Positions 47,141 to 56,077 of a DNA stretch of 64,000 nt are shown piece by piece (within the stretch, counting starts at the first letter, position 1; every line of letters begins with the position of its first letter). A program made the position numbers and the translations under genes. The stretch spans positions 248,001 to 312,000 of the forward strand of contig NZ_JPOE01000002.1 in the NCBI RefSeq assembly GCF_000733775.1. Reading direction: 5' to 3'. The notes beneath the pieces are model-generated. The model had not been told where the DNA came from. It saw nothing but the letters and a program-made list of their open reading frames with translations, and did no database searches. The DNA is from Thiomonas sp. FB-Cd (GTDB lineage: Bacteria; Pseudomonadota; Gammaproteobacteria; Burkholderiales; Burkholderiaceae_C).

Positions 47141-49573
47141 ATGGCAAGCAGCACCAATGGCAGGCTGGAGCAGGCGCAAGCCGATTGGCTCGACCGCTGG
47201 TGGCGTGCCACTAACTATATTGCCTGCGCGCAGATCTTTTTGCAAGACAACGTGTTCTTGCAAATCCCCCTGTCTGCAGCGCACATCAAGCCGCGGCTTC
47301 TGGGGCACTGGGGCACAAGCCCGGGTTTGAATCTTCTCTATGCCCATCTGCTGCGTGTGGTGAGGCTGCATGGCGTGCAAGCGCTTTTCGTCGCGGGCCC
47401 CGGGCATGGGGCGCCGGCCGTTTTGGCCAACGTATGGCTCGAAGGCAGCTACGCTGGGGTGCGGCCAGAGCTGAGCCGCAACGCTGTGGGCATGCGTCGA
47501 CTGTGCCGTGAATTTTCGACGCCAGGTGGCGTGGCAAGCCATGTTGGACCGCACATTCCAGGATCGCTGCATGAGGGTGGCGAGTTGGGCTATGGGCTGC
47601 TGCATGCTTTTGGCGCGGCGTTCGACAACCCGCACCTGCTCGCCCTGGCGGTAGTGGGTGACGGCGAGGCAGAAACCGGCCCGGCGGCGGCAGCGTGGAA
47701 GTCGATTCACTTCTTGAATCCAAAGCGCGATGGCGCCGTGCTCCCGGTCCTGCATCTGAATGGCTACCGTATCGCGGCCCCCACTGTGTTCGGACGCATG
47801 GCGGACGAGCAAATTACCCGCCATTTCGAGGGTCTTGGCTACCGCGTGCTTCTGGTGGAGGGACGGGAGCCGGCGGCCGTGCACCGCGATTTGGCTGGTG
47901 CAATGGACGCTGCAATTGCGCATATTTGCGCGATCCAGCGCGATTGGCGCGCGCCCTCCGCACGCGAGCGCACGACCCCGGTCTGGCCCCTGATTGTCTT
48001 GTGCACGCCCAAGGGATGGACCGGTCCGCAACAAGTCGATGGATTGCCGATGGAAGGAACCTTTCGAGCTCATCAGGTCCCTTTGCCACGCGCACGGGAG
48101 GATGCCACGCAGCGTGCCCAGCTGGATGCCTGGCTGCGTAGCTACCGGCCGCAGGAATTGTTTGACAGCAACGGCTGCCCGGAGCGCGATTTGCTCCGAG
48201 GTCTTCCGGCGCAAGGGCTGCTACCGGGCAACTGCCGCCATGCGGATGGTGGCCGCGTTCGCATCGATTTGCAACTGCCATCGCTCGCTGAGCTTGCCCT
48301 TGACGTGCAGGCCCCGGGTGCAACCGCATTCGAGAGCGCTCGTGGCCTCGGGATGTGGCTGCGGGACGCTCTGCGACTCAACGCTGGAGCGGCGAATCTG
48401 CGTATCTTTTGCCCCGACGAGTTGGTTTCCAATCGGCTCGACGCGGTATTCGAGACGACCCGGCGTTGCACGGTGCAGCCCACCGTGCGGGGAGACGATC
48501 ACCTCGGGCCGGATGGCCGTGTGCTTGAGGTTCTTTCGGAGCATTGTTGCGAAGGTTGGCTTGAGGGCTATGTGCTTAGCGGGCGACACGGATTGTTTGC
48601 CTGCTATGAGGCGTTTGCGCCCATTGTCGACAGTATGATCAACCAGCATGTGAAGTGGCTCAAGGCGTCGGCCGAAGTGACATGGCGCCGCCCGCTGCCC
48701 GCACTCAACATCCTGCTGACTTCGCACACTTGGAGGCAAGACCATAACGGCTACAGCCATCAAGGCCCGGGATTCATTGACAACGTGCTCAATCGAAAGC
48801 ACCGGCACGTGCGGGTGTATCTGGCTCCCGACACCAATTGCCTGCTCGCATTGGCGCAACACGCATTTGCCAGCGTCGACCGAGTCAACGTCATCATCGC
48901 CGGCAAGCAATCGATGCCGCAATGGCTGTCGCTGCAGGCTGCGCTCCGGCATTGCGCCGTGGGTGCCGGACGGTGGCCTTGGGCGGAGGGCGGCGACGCG
49001 TCCAACCCGGAGGTCGTGCTGGCCTGCGCTGGTGACGTGCCAGCGCTCGAAATTCTCGCAGCGGCCGATCTTCTGCGCCGCTTCGTGCCGGATCTCAGCT
49101 TCCGGCTCATCAACGTGGTGAACCTGCTGGCGTTGACCTCTCCGCTCGACCACCCGGATGGATTGCCCGACCCGGATTTCGACGCGCTTTTCACGGTAGA
49201 TCGCCCGGTGCTTTTCGCCTTCCACGGCTACCCGCATGTCATCGATGGCTTGGTGCATCGCCGCGCGAACCCCCAGCGCATCCGCGCAGAGGGCTACCGC
49301 GAAGAAGGTACGACGACCACGCCTTTCGACATGGTTGTGCGCAATCGCGTCAGCCGCTTTCACCTTGCCATGCAGGCTCTGGATCTTGCTGCGCGTGACG
49401 ACCCTGATGCCCACCGCCTGCGCACGCATTGCCAGCAGCGGATCACCGAGCACGCCCTGTATATCCGCACCCAATTTGAGGATATGCCGGATGTGCGCGA
49501 TTGGCGCTGGGCGCAACCTCCATCTTCCGCGATAGATGGGGTGGGCCAGCAGCGGTCAAGCTCAAAGGGATAA
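47141..49573 (+). CDS. xfp: Phosphoketolase (xylulose-5-P/fructose-6-P)
   Basis: This 810-residue thiamine-diphosphate enzyme splits xylulose 5-phosphate (or fructose 6-phosphate) with phosphate into acetyl phosphate and glyceraldehyde 3-phosphate (or erythrose 4-phosphate). Motifs are HWGTSPG (residues 57-62 region), GPGHG (86-90), SLHEGGELGY (142-151) and the ThDP-binding GDGEAETGP (173-181). Later DHNGYSHQGPGF is conserved. The ATG at 47141 follows GGAGAC; 47087 is an alternative. An FNR/ANR-type site lies upstream. In an autotroph the pathway can drain Calvin-cycle sugars to acetyl phosphate. Confidence 0.93.
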   Translation: MASSTNGRLEQAQADWLDRWWRATNYIACAQIFLQDNVFLQIPLSAAHIKPRLLGHWGTSPGLNLLYAHLLRVVRLHGVQALFVAGPGHGAPAVLANVWLEGSYAGVRPELSRNAVGMRRLCREFSTPGGVASHVGPHIPGSLHEGGELGYGLLHAFGAAFDNPHLLALAVVGDGEAETGPAAAAWKSIHFLNPKRDGAVLPVLHLNGYRIAAPTVFGRMADEQITRHFEGLGYRVLLVEGREPAAVHRDLAGAMDAAIAHICAIQRDWRAPSARERTTPVWPLIVLCTPKGWTGPQQVDGLPMEGTFRAHQVPLPRAREDATQRAQLDAWLRSYRPQELFDSNGCPERDLLRGLPAQGLLPGNCRHADGGRVRIDLQLPSLAELALDVQAPGATAFESARGLGMWLRDALRLNAGAANLRIFCPDELVSNRLDAVFETTRRCTVQPTVRGDDHLGPDGRVLEVLSEHCCEGWLEGYVLSGRHGLFACYEAFAPIVDSMINQHVKWLKASAEVTWRRPLPALNILLTSHTWRQDHNGYSHQGPGFIDNVLNRKHRHVRVYLAPDTNCLLALAQHAFASVDRVNVIIAGKQSMPQWLSLQAALRHCAVGAGRWPWAEGGDASNPEVVLACAGDVPALEILAAADLLRRFVPDLSFRLINVVNLLALTSPLDHPDGLPDPDFDALFTVDRPVLFAFHGYPHVIDGLVHRRANPQRIRAEGYREEGTTTTPFDMVVRNRVSRFHLAMQALDLAARDDPDAHRLRTHCQQRITEHALYIRTQFEDMPDVRDWRWAQPPSSAIDGVGQQRSSSKG

Positions 49574-49580
49574 AGAGGCA

Positions 49581-51146
49581 ATGACGGAGATGGAGATGAA
49601 AGACTCGCCGACAGAGGCTACGGGTCCGTTGGCCACCGATGCGCCGCCGGGCTTCTCGCTAAGACCCACGCGGTTGGGGATTGACACGCATCACGAGCCG
49701 GTGGTGGTGCTGCGAGCCGACTCTCCAGTATGCCGCGCCGAGGGTTTTGAGGCACACGCACGCATCGAGGTGGTCGGCGAGCGGCGGAGCATCATTGCGA
49801 CGCTAAACATCCTCAAGGCGGGGGAGCTGATCGGCACGGACGAGGTGGGTCTGTCCGAGTCGGCGTGGCACCGCCTGGAGCCCGCGGCGGGCGAGCGTTT
49901 GCGTTTTCGTTACGCTGCGCCCAGCGACAGCATGAGCCACATCCGGGGCAAGATTTTCGGCAGTCATTTGAGCGAAAATCAGTTCGATGCAATCATCGGC
50001 GAGGTGGTCGGCGGGCGACTGTCGAACGTCGAGATCTCAGCGTTCCTCGTCGCTTGCGCGGGCGGTCGCATGAGCACAGCCGAGGTCACAAGCCTCACAC
50101 GTGCAATGGTGCACACAGGCACCCGCATGAGCTGGCCACACCCCGTCGTGGTCGACAAGCATTGCATAGGCGGATTGCCCGGGAATCGCACCACGCCTAT
50201 CGTCGTGTCCATCGCCGCCAGTCTCGGGCTGATTATGCCGAAGACCAGTTCGCGCGCAATCACCTCGCCCGCGGGTACCGCGGACACGGTTGAAACGTTC
50301 ACGCGCGTCGACCTGACCCTCGCCGAAATGCACCGCGTCGTGGAAGCCGAGGGAGGGTGCATGGTGTGGGGCGGCGCCATGAACATGAGCCCCGCCGATG
50401 ACCTGCTGATCCGTGTTGAGCGGATGCTGGACCTGGACAGCGAGGCCCAGCTCGTGGCATCCGTCTTGTCGAAGAAGGCCGCCGCTGGCTCAACCCATGT
50501 GGTGATCGACATTCCCACAGGCCCGACTGCGAAGGTCCGAAGTCAGGGCGAAGCGCAGTCGCTTCTGCATGCACTCAGGCTCACGGCGCATGCGATCGGG
50601 CTGCAGCTGCATGGGATCATCAGCGACGGCAGCCAGCCTGTGGGCCGCGGGGTTGGCCCGGCGCTGGAGGCGCATGATGTGCTTGCGGTACTGCGAAACG
50701 ACCCGGAGGCGCCGGATGACCTGCGCCAGCGCGCACTGCAAGTGGCTGCCGCGGTGTTGGAGCTTGGCGGCCTCGCGCAGGGCACGGTGGCGCAAGAAAT
50801 GGCGCACGCGGCGTTAGTGGATGGCCGCGCCTGGCGAAAATTTCAGGCGATCTGCCAGGCCCAAGGGGGCTTTCACGAACCGGGCGTGGCGACGCATCGT
50901 CATCCCATTACGGCGACGCGCGCGGGGCGAGTGGCTCGCATCGACAACCGCCTTTTGGCACGTGCTGCCAAACTTGCGGGCGCTCCGCATGCCAAGACCG
51001 CTGGATTGTGGCTGGGCGCCCATGTTGGCGAGCATGTCGAACGCGATCAACCGCTGTTCGTGCTGCACGCGGAGTCGGAGGGCGAACTCGAATATGCACT
51101 GGACTTCGTGCGTAGTCATCCGGCCCTCATTCATCTGGAGAGCTGA
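49581..51146 (+). CDS. Thymidine/AMP phosphorylase family protein
   Basis: This 521-residue nucleoside or nucleotide phosphorylase resembles archaeal AMP phosphorylase more than classical DeoA. An N-terminal extra domain (about residues 27-112) precedes the catalytic core. Key segments are VDKHCIGGLPGN (191-202) and PKTSSRAITSPAGTADT (220-236), near-identical to archaeal types except Cys for Ser in DKHSIGG. Archaeal enzymes convert AMP or other NMPs plus phosphate into base and ribose 1,5-bisphosphate. The bacterial substrate is unproven. It follows xfp by seven bases and precedes a PRPP synthetase by one base, suggesting one operon. Confidence 0.82.
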   Translation: MTEMEMKDSPTEATGPLATDAPPGFSLRPTRLGIDTHHEPVVVLRADSPVCRAEGFEAHARIEVVGERRSIIATLNILKAGELIGTDEVGLSESAWHRLEPAAGERLRFRYAAPSDSMSHIRGKIFGSHLSENQFDAIIGEVVGGRLSNVEISAFLVACAGGRMSTAEVTSLTRAMVHTGTRMSWPHPVVVDKHCIGGLPGNRTTPIVVSIAASLGLIMPKTSSRAITSPAGTADTVETFTRVDLTLAEMHRVVEAEGGCMVWGGAMNMSPADDLLIRVERMLDLDSEAQLVASVLSKKAAAGSTHVVIDIPTGPTAKVRSQGEAQSLLHALRLTAHAIGLQLHGIISDGSQPVGRGVGPALEAHDVLAVLRNDPEAPDDLRQRALQVAAAVLELGGLAQGTVAQEMAHAALVDGRAWRKFQAICQAQGGFHEPGVATHRHPITATRAGRVARIDNRLLARAAKLAGAPHAKTAGLWLGAHVGEHVERDQPLFVLHAESEGELEYALDFVRSHPALIHLES

Positions 51147-51147
51147 A

Positions 51148-52119
51148 ATGCCATCTCTCGCCCTCTATCCACTGCCTGGCAACGAGGCGCGCGCGCAGGC
51201 GATTGGGCGTGCGCTGGCAGATCGCGCTGAGGTACAACTCGCGGACTGCACGGTTCACCGGTTTCCCGATGGCGAAAGCCTTGTGCGGGTGCAACCCCCA
51301 GCGGCTGGGAGCCAGGCGGTGTTGGTGTGTACCCTCAACGACCCGGACTCCAAGACCATACCACTGCTCATGGCGGCAAGCACCCTGCGTGACCTGGGCG
51401 CGGCGCAAGTCGGACTGGTGGCTCCATATCTCGGCTATATGCGCCAGGACAAGCGTTTTCTGGATGGGCAAGCGATCTCAGCCCGGGTGTATGCCAAGCT
51501 TCTTTCGGGGTACTTCGACTGGATGATCACGGTGGACCCACACCTGCATCGTATTCATGACCTGTCCGAGATTTACAGCCTGCGATGCGCGGTGCTGCAC
51601 GCTGCGCCACGCATTGCTGCCTGGATCAAGGAGCATGTGGAACGGCCACTGATCATCGGACCTGATGCGGAAAGCGCTCAGTGGGCGGCCGATGTGGCGG
51701 CGCGTGCGGAGGCGCCCGTAGTCGTTGTGGAGAAGACCAGGCTGGGGGACAAAGACGTGCACTCGACAGTGCCGGATTTGCACCTTCATCCCGGCCGAAC
51801 TCCGGTACTTCTCGATGACATCATCAGCTCGGGGCGTACCCTGGTTGCGGTGCTGGACCATCTTCGACAGCGTCACACATTACCGCCCGTGTGCATTGCT
51901 GTGCATGGGCTGTTCGCTGGTGATGCGCTGTCCGCGGTTCGCGCAGCAGGCGCGGCGACGCTTGCAGTGACCGACACTGTGGCCATTGCGAACGACGAAG
52001 GCGTCGAGATCATCGATCTCACGCAAGACACGGCGCAAGGCGTGCTTGACATGACCGAGGTCAATGCCACGCGGGCTACGCCAGCCCAGATACCAGTCAA
52101 CACAGGAGCACAGCCATGA
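51148..52119 (+). CDS. Ribose-phosphate pyrophosphokinase, archaeal-like type
   Basis: This 323-residue enzyme is predicted to make PRPP from ribose 5-phosphate and ATP. Motifs are YMRQDKRF (97-104), DPHLHR (130-135), flexible-loop KTRLGDKDV (196-204) and the PRPP loop LLDDIISSGRTL (221-232). The sequence fits class III/archaeal forms more than the bacterial housekeeping class, so it is probably not the main Prs of the cell. The start 51148 is one base after the phosphorylase stop; its own stop overlaps the next start in ATGA. It may act on the pentose phosphate from the phosphorylase. Confidence 0.8.
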   Translation: MPSLALYPLPGNEARAQAIGRALADRAEVQLADCTVHRFPDGESLVRVQPPAAGSQAVLVCTLNDPDSKTIPLLMAASTLRDLGAAQVGLVAPYLGYMRQDKRFLDGQAISARVYAKLLSGYFDWMITVDPHLHRIHDLSEIYSLRCAVLHAAPRIAAWIKEHVERPLIIGPDAESAQWAADVAARAEAPVVVVEKTRLGDKDVHSTVPDLHLHPGRTPVLLDDIISSGRTLVAVLDHLRQRHTLPPVCIAVHGLFAGDALSAVRAAGAATLAVTDTVAIANDEGVEIIDLTQDTAQGVLDMTEVNATRATPAQIPVNTGAQP

Positions 52120-53522
52120 TTCGCCTGTCCAGCCACGGAGCCGCCAAGCAGGTCACGGGATCCTGCCATTTAGTCGAGACCGAGACGTCCCGTGTGCTCA
52201 TTGATTGCGGCCTGTTCCAAGGCGGGCATGAGCTCGCCGAGGAAAATGCCGAGGAGTTCGGCTTCGACGCCAGCACCATCGACGTGCTCTTGCTCACACA
52301 TGCCCACCTGGACCACTGCGGGCGTATTCCCTTGCTGGTCAAGCGGGGATTTCGTGGCCGCATCATCGCCACCGCGCCCACGCGCGAACTCGCCCGGCTG
52401 GTTCTGGCCGACTCGGCCGGCCTGCAGGAGGAGGAGGCGCGGCGCGCCGAACGTCATGCAAGGCACCGCGGGGATGAACAACCGTTGCCGCCCCCGCTCT
52501 ACACCCTGGCGGAAGCGTTTCGCAGCATGGATTATTTCGACGGCGCCGCCGCATATGGCGTACGCATGGAGGTGGCCAAGGGTGTGCATGCAACATTCAT
52601 GAATGCAGGGCATATCCTGGGGTCTGCCTCTATTTTCGTTGAAGTGGAAGATGCCGGTACGACCCGCAGCATCTACTTTTCGGGCGATGTCGGAAACCCC
52701 GGCCGACCGCTTCTCGACGACCCTCAGAGTCCGCCGGCGCCACCCGACTACGTGGTGATGGAAACCACCTACGGCGACCGCGACCACCGCCCCTGGGGGG
52801 CATCCATCGACGAACTGATTGACGCGATCTCCGCGACCCATGCGAGGGGTGGCAACGTCGTGATCCCGACCTTTGCCCTGGAGCGCGCGCAGGAAGTGCT
52901 CTACGCACTGTCTGAGGGGATGCGGCTGCAGAAGTTGCCCCGGTACCTGGCGGTCTTTCTCGACTCCCCGATGGCGATTTCGGCCACGGAAATTTTCATC
53001 CGCTATCCCGAAGCGATGCGGGCCGATTTCACGAGCCGTTTACATGATGACGATCCATTCACGCTGCCAGGACTGCGGATGACGCGCGATGCATCCGAAT
53101 CCATTGCGATCAACACCATACGCGGTGGCGCGGTCATTATGGCTGGCTCAGGGATGGCCACGGGCGGGCGCGTACGCCACCACCTTCGCCACAACCTTTG
53201 GAACGCTGCCGCCAGCGTGATTTTCGTCGGGTATGCCGCGCATGGCACGCTGGCGCGCTTGATCATTGATGGGGCGAAGAGTGTGCGGCTGTTTGATGAA
53301 CAGATTCAGGTGCGCGCCCGAATTCATACCATCAACGGGTTTTCCGCGCACGCCGGACAAAGCGAGCTGCTCGCCTGGCTTCAGCGCTGCGGCAAGCCGG
53401 AGAAGGTGTTCCTGGTGCATGGCGACTTCGACAAGGGCATGAAAGCCTTCAGCGAACTTCTGGACAAGCACGGCAAGCCCTGGCAGATTCCGGGCATGAG
53501 CGAGCCTATCCTGCTGCGGTGA
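52116..53522 (+). CDS. MBL-fold beta-CASP exonuclease, RNA-processing type
   Basis: This 468-residue metallo-beta-lactamase with a beta-CASP domain resembles CPSF73/Ysh1-type and RNase J-related nucleases. The metal site is THAHLDHCGR (HxHxDH, residues 61-67), and the later GSASIFVEV, GDVGNPGRP, METTYGDRDH, IPTFALERAQEVLYAL, GSGMATGGRV and FSAHAGQSELLAWL are all characteristic. It is predicted to cleave or trim RNA. The gene overlaps the PRPP synthetase by four bases, so it belongs to the phosphoketolase operon. Co-location with nucleotide phosphorolysis hints at RNA recycling; that is inference. Confidence 0.88.
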   Translation: MIRLSSHGAAKQVTGSCHLVETETSRVLIDCGLFQGGHELAEENAEEFGFDASTIDVLLLTHAHLDHCGRIPLLVKRGFRGRIIATAPTRELARLVLADSAGLQEEEARRAERHARHRGDEQPLPPPLYTLAEAFRSMDYFDGAAAYGVRMEVAKGVHATFMNAGHILGSASIFVEVEDAGTTRSIYFSGDVGNPGRPLLDDPQSPPAPPDYVVMETTYGDRDHRPWGASIDELIDAISATHARGGNVVIPTFALERAQEVLYALSEGMRLQKLPRYLAVFLDSPMAISATEIFIRYPEAMRADFTSRLHDDDPFTLPGLRMTRDASESIAINTIRGGAVIMAGSGMATGGRVRHHLRHNLWNAAASVIFVGYAAHGTLARLIIDGAKSVRLFDEQIQVRARIHTINGFSAHAGQSELLAWLQRCGKPEKVFLVHGDFDKGMKAFSELLDKHGKPWQIPGMSEPILLR

Positions 53523-53561
53523 CATGACGTTACACGAGGGCGGCTGCGCCGCCGCAAGGGG

Positions 53562-53575
53562 CTGACGCAGATCAA
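53562..53575 (+). promoter_or_regulatory. FNR/ANR-type site upstream of universal stress gene
   Basis: CTGACGCAGATCAA is the exact reverse complement of the site upstream of xfp. It matches the TTGACNNNNATCAA form with one mismatch and lies 81 bases before the chosen usp start. At the activator spacing from the dyad centre a weak -10-like CACACT occurs at 53598-53603. It would give usp and the downstream efflux genes their own low-oxygen promoter. Confidence 0.7.
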
Positions 53576-53655
53576 GTTCGCCCGGGCCCGTCACGAGCAC
53601 ACTCTTGCCATGGAACAGGCATGGCGCTTATTCGGATTGGAAATGGCCACCGATC

Positions 53656-54129
53656 ATGGATTCCCATCTTTGCGTCGCCATTGACGGCAGCTTGGTTGCC
53701 GGCGCGACGCTGCAACACGCAATCGACGGCCTGGCCCACGAGCAGCGCGCGCAGCTGCCTCTCGCGCATGTCATGGACGTGCGAGGCATGAGCTCGGCCA
53801 CCGACGCGGTTGTCGAACCCCAAAGTCAACGCCGGCCAGAACTGATCGGTCGGGCCAGCGCCAACGTCAGCAGGCGCTGTGTACAGGTCAAGTCGCGGCT
53901 TTCGCAGGCCGTCGGCGGCCAGCGGCTATCAACGCTGCGGGCGGAGCTGGCGCGAGCGGTCGGTGCGGATCTGTTCGTGCTCGGCCGCCATAGGCGGCGC
54001 GGAGCCGTCCCCCTGTTGGTTGGCGGCGTCACCGAAGGCGTGGCGCGGCTGGGGTCAGTGCGCGTGCTCATCGAGCACCGCCCTTGGGCGGCTGACGCGC
54101 GGTCGCAGTCGGTCAATTTCAAGCTTTGA
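53656..54129 (+). CDS. Universal stress protein family
   Basis: This 157-residue UspA-fold protein has a normal N-terminus (HLCVAIDGSLVAGATLQHAI) and the ATP-binding-like tail GADLFVLGRHRRRGAVPLLVGGVTE followed by VARLGSVRVLIEHRP. The GxGx9G(S/T) nucleotide motif is altered (GRHRRRGAVPLLVGGVT), so ATP binding is uncertain. The ATG at 53656 starts the family pattern; the frame extends to 53605. It is followed closely by the efflux operon, with the stop 14 bases before the HlyD start. Confidence 0.82.
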   Translation: MDSHLCVAIDGSLVAGATLQHAIDGLAHEQRAQLPLAHVMDVRGMSSATDAVVEPQSQRRPELIGRASANVSRRCVQVKSRLSQAVGGQRLSTLRAELARAVGADLFVLGRHRRRGAVPLLVGGVTEGVARLGSVRVLIEHRPWAADARSQSVNFKL

Positions 54130-54143
54130 ACGGAGACTCCTTC

Positions 54144-55139
54144 ATGACATCACGTCGTCGAGCCATCGGCTTGGCGCTGGCCGTCGTACTGGCCGCATTG
54201 CTGCTGGTCTGGCTCTGGCCAGCGGCCCACCGCTTGGTGTTCGGTACGGGCCAGGCTCCAGATCACATTGTCGTCTCGGGCAACATCGAAGCGCACCAGA
54301 GCGTGCTGAGCTTCACCGGCGTGCAGGCGCCGATCACACTCCTGGCGTTCGACGAAGGCAAGTTCGTCAGTGCAGGTACGGTGCTCGCGCGCGTCGACGA
54401 TAGCATCTACCGCAAGCAACTGCAGATTGACCAGGCCGCGCTCGACGTCGCCCAGCATCAGGTGGCCGTCGCGCGCAGCAACCTCGCCGCAGCGAAAAGC
54501 ACGGTGGCCAGCGACACGCTTGATCTGGCTGAAAAGCGGCGCGAGTTGGCGCGTGACCAAGGCCAGCTTGCATCGGGTGCGGTGTCGCGCCAGACCTACG
54601 ATCTCGCGACAACCGCTGCAGGCCAATCCGCTGCGGTTCTGGCGAGGGACAACGCGCTGGTCAATGTGGCGCAGACGAATGTTGGGCTGACCTTGGCCAA
54701 CGTGCAGGCGGCGCAAGCCAAGGTGGCTCTAGACACGGTGACGCTCGGCTACACCACCCTCAAGGCACCGTTCAGCGGCGTGCTGGCAGTGCGGCAGGCG
54801 GAGCTCGGGGAGCTTGCGGGTCCGGGGGTGGCGATTTTTACCCTCGACGACCTTGACCACGTCTGGTTGCGCGCCTACGTCAACGAGCAGGATCTGGGCA
54901 AGATTCGCCTTGGGGAGGCTGCGCAGGTCACGACCGACACCTACCCGGGCCATGTGTTTCACGGCCGCATCGGCTTCATCGCTTCGCAGGCGGAATTTAC
55001 GCCCAAGACGGTGCAAACCCATGCCGAACGCGTAACCCTGGTCTACCGCATCCGCATCGACATCGACAACCCCGCGCACGTGCTGCTTCCGGGCATGCCG
55101 GCCGATGCCAGCATCTCACTGCTCGCGCCCGGGCCATGA
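54144..55139 (+). CDS. HlyD-type membrane fusion protein of ABC efflux
   Basis: This 331-residue periplasmic adaptor has an N-terminal anchor (GLALAVVLAALLLVWLWPA), a biotinyl-lipoyl-like first segment (VVSGNIEAHQSVLSFTGV), a coiled-coil hairpin region near 100-200 and a C-terminal beta part with KTVQTHAERVTLVYRI. It links an inner-membrane transporter to an outer membrane channel (none encoded here). The layout follows the YbhG type. The start 54144 follows GGAG. It overlaps the ATPase by four bases, marking a tightly coupled operon. Confidence 0.88.
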   Translation: MTSRRRAIGLALAVVLAALLLVWLWPAAHRLVFGTGQAPDHIVVSGNIEAHQSVLSFTGVQAPITLLAFDEGKFVSAGTVLARVDDSIYRKQLQIDQAALDVAQHQVAVARSNLAAAKSTVASDTLDLAEKRRELARDQGQLASGAVSRQTYDLATTAAGQSAAVLARDNALVNVAQTNVGLTLANVQAAQAKVALDTVTLGYTTLKAPFSGVLAVRQAELGELAGPGVAIFTLDDLDHVWLRAYVNEQDLGKIRLGEAAQVTTDTYPGHVFHGRIGFIASQAEFTPKTVQTHAERVTLVYRIRIDIDNPAHVLLPGMPADASISLLAPGP

Positions 55140-56077
55140 ACACAGCACACGATCCTGCAGCCGTGCAGGTGGACGGGCTGGTGAAAAGCTTTGGCGCAGT
55201 GCACGCGGTTCGCAGCGTCAGTTTCGAGGTGACGCGCGGCGAGATCTTTGGCTTGGTCGGCCCCGACGGCGCGGGCAAGACCACCACCATGCGCATGCTC
55301 GCCGGTGTGTTGCGGCAGGACGCAGGCTCGGTAACCGTCGACGGCGTCGACGTGGCGAGCAACCCCGAGGCCGCAAAGCGGCACCTGAGCTACATGCCAC
55401 AGCGCTTCGGTCTGTACGAAGATCTGACGATTGCAGAGAACATTTATTTCTACGCTGAGCTGTTCGGCGTACCCCGCAAAGAGCGCCTGGCGCGCAGCAG
55501 CGAGTTGCTGCGGGCGGCCGGGCTGGGCGGCTTCGAGCGTCGCCTGGCTGGGCAGCTTTCCGGTGGCATGAAGCAGAAGCTCGGCTTGGTCTGCGCACTG
55601 ATCCACACACCGCGCGTGCTGCTGCTGGACGAACCGACCACTGGCGTCGACCCCGTATCGCGGCGGGATTTCTGGGCCATTCTGTACAAGCTTCGCGAAA
55701 GCGGCGTGACCATCGTCATGGCCACGGCGTACATGGATGAGGCCGAGCGCTGTTCGCGTCTGGCCCTGTTCCACGCCGGCGAAGTGCGCTACTGCGACAC
55801 CCCGGCACGGTTGAAGGCGGCGATGCCGGGCACCCTTCTCGCCGTGCTGTCGGGGCAGCCGCGCGCCGTGCGCAAAATCATTGCCAGCGCCACCGGGGTT
55901 CTGGGCATGCTGCTGATGGGCGACCGCGTGCACGTGCGGGTAGACGATGCTGGGCGCCGCATGCCGGAACTGCGCGCCGCGCTGGATGCGGCGGGCCTGG
56001 CCAATGCGCGCATCAATCCGGCCGAACCGGGCATCGAGGACGTGTTCGTGGCCCTTCTCGGTGGGGGAGAGTCATGA
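55136..56077 (+). CDS. ABC transporter ATPase, first of two
   Basis: This 313-residue nucleotide-binding subunit has Walker A GPDGAGKTT (42-50; Asp replaces the usual Asn), signature LSGGMKQK (near 141) and Walker B VLLLDEPTTGVDP. It matches the N-terminal half of YbhF/RbbA-type ATPases, which are often single fused proteins; here the halves are separate genes. It overlaps HlyD and the next ATPase by four bases each. The likely substrate is a drug or lipid-like molecule, as for the YbhFSR system. Confidence 0.9.
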   Translation: MNTAHDPAAVQVDGLVKSFGAVHAVRSVSFEVTRGEIFGLVGPDGAGKTTTMRMLAGVLRQDAGSVTVDGVDVASNPEAAKRHLSYMPQRFGLYEDLTIAENIYFYAELFGVPRKERLARSSELLRAAGLGGFERRLAGQLSGGMKQKLGLVCALIHTPRVLLLDEPTTGVDPVSRRDFWAILYKLRESGVTIVMATAYMDEAERCSRLALFHAGEVRYCDTPARLKAAMPGTLLAVLSGQPRAVRKIIASATGVLGMLLMGDRVHVRVDDAGRRMPELRAALDAAGLANARINPAEPGIEDVFVALLGGGES

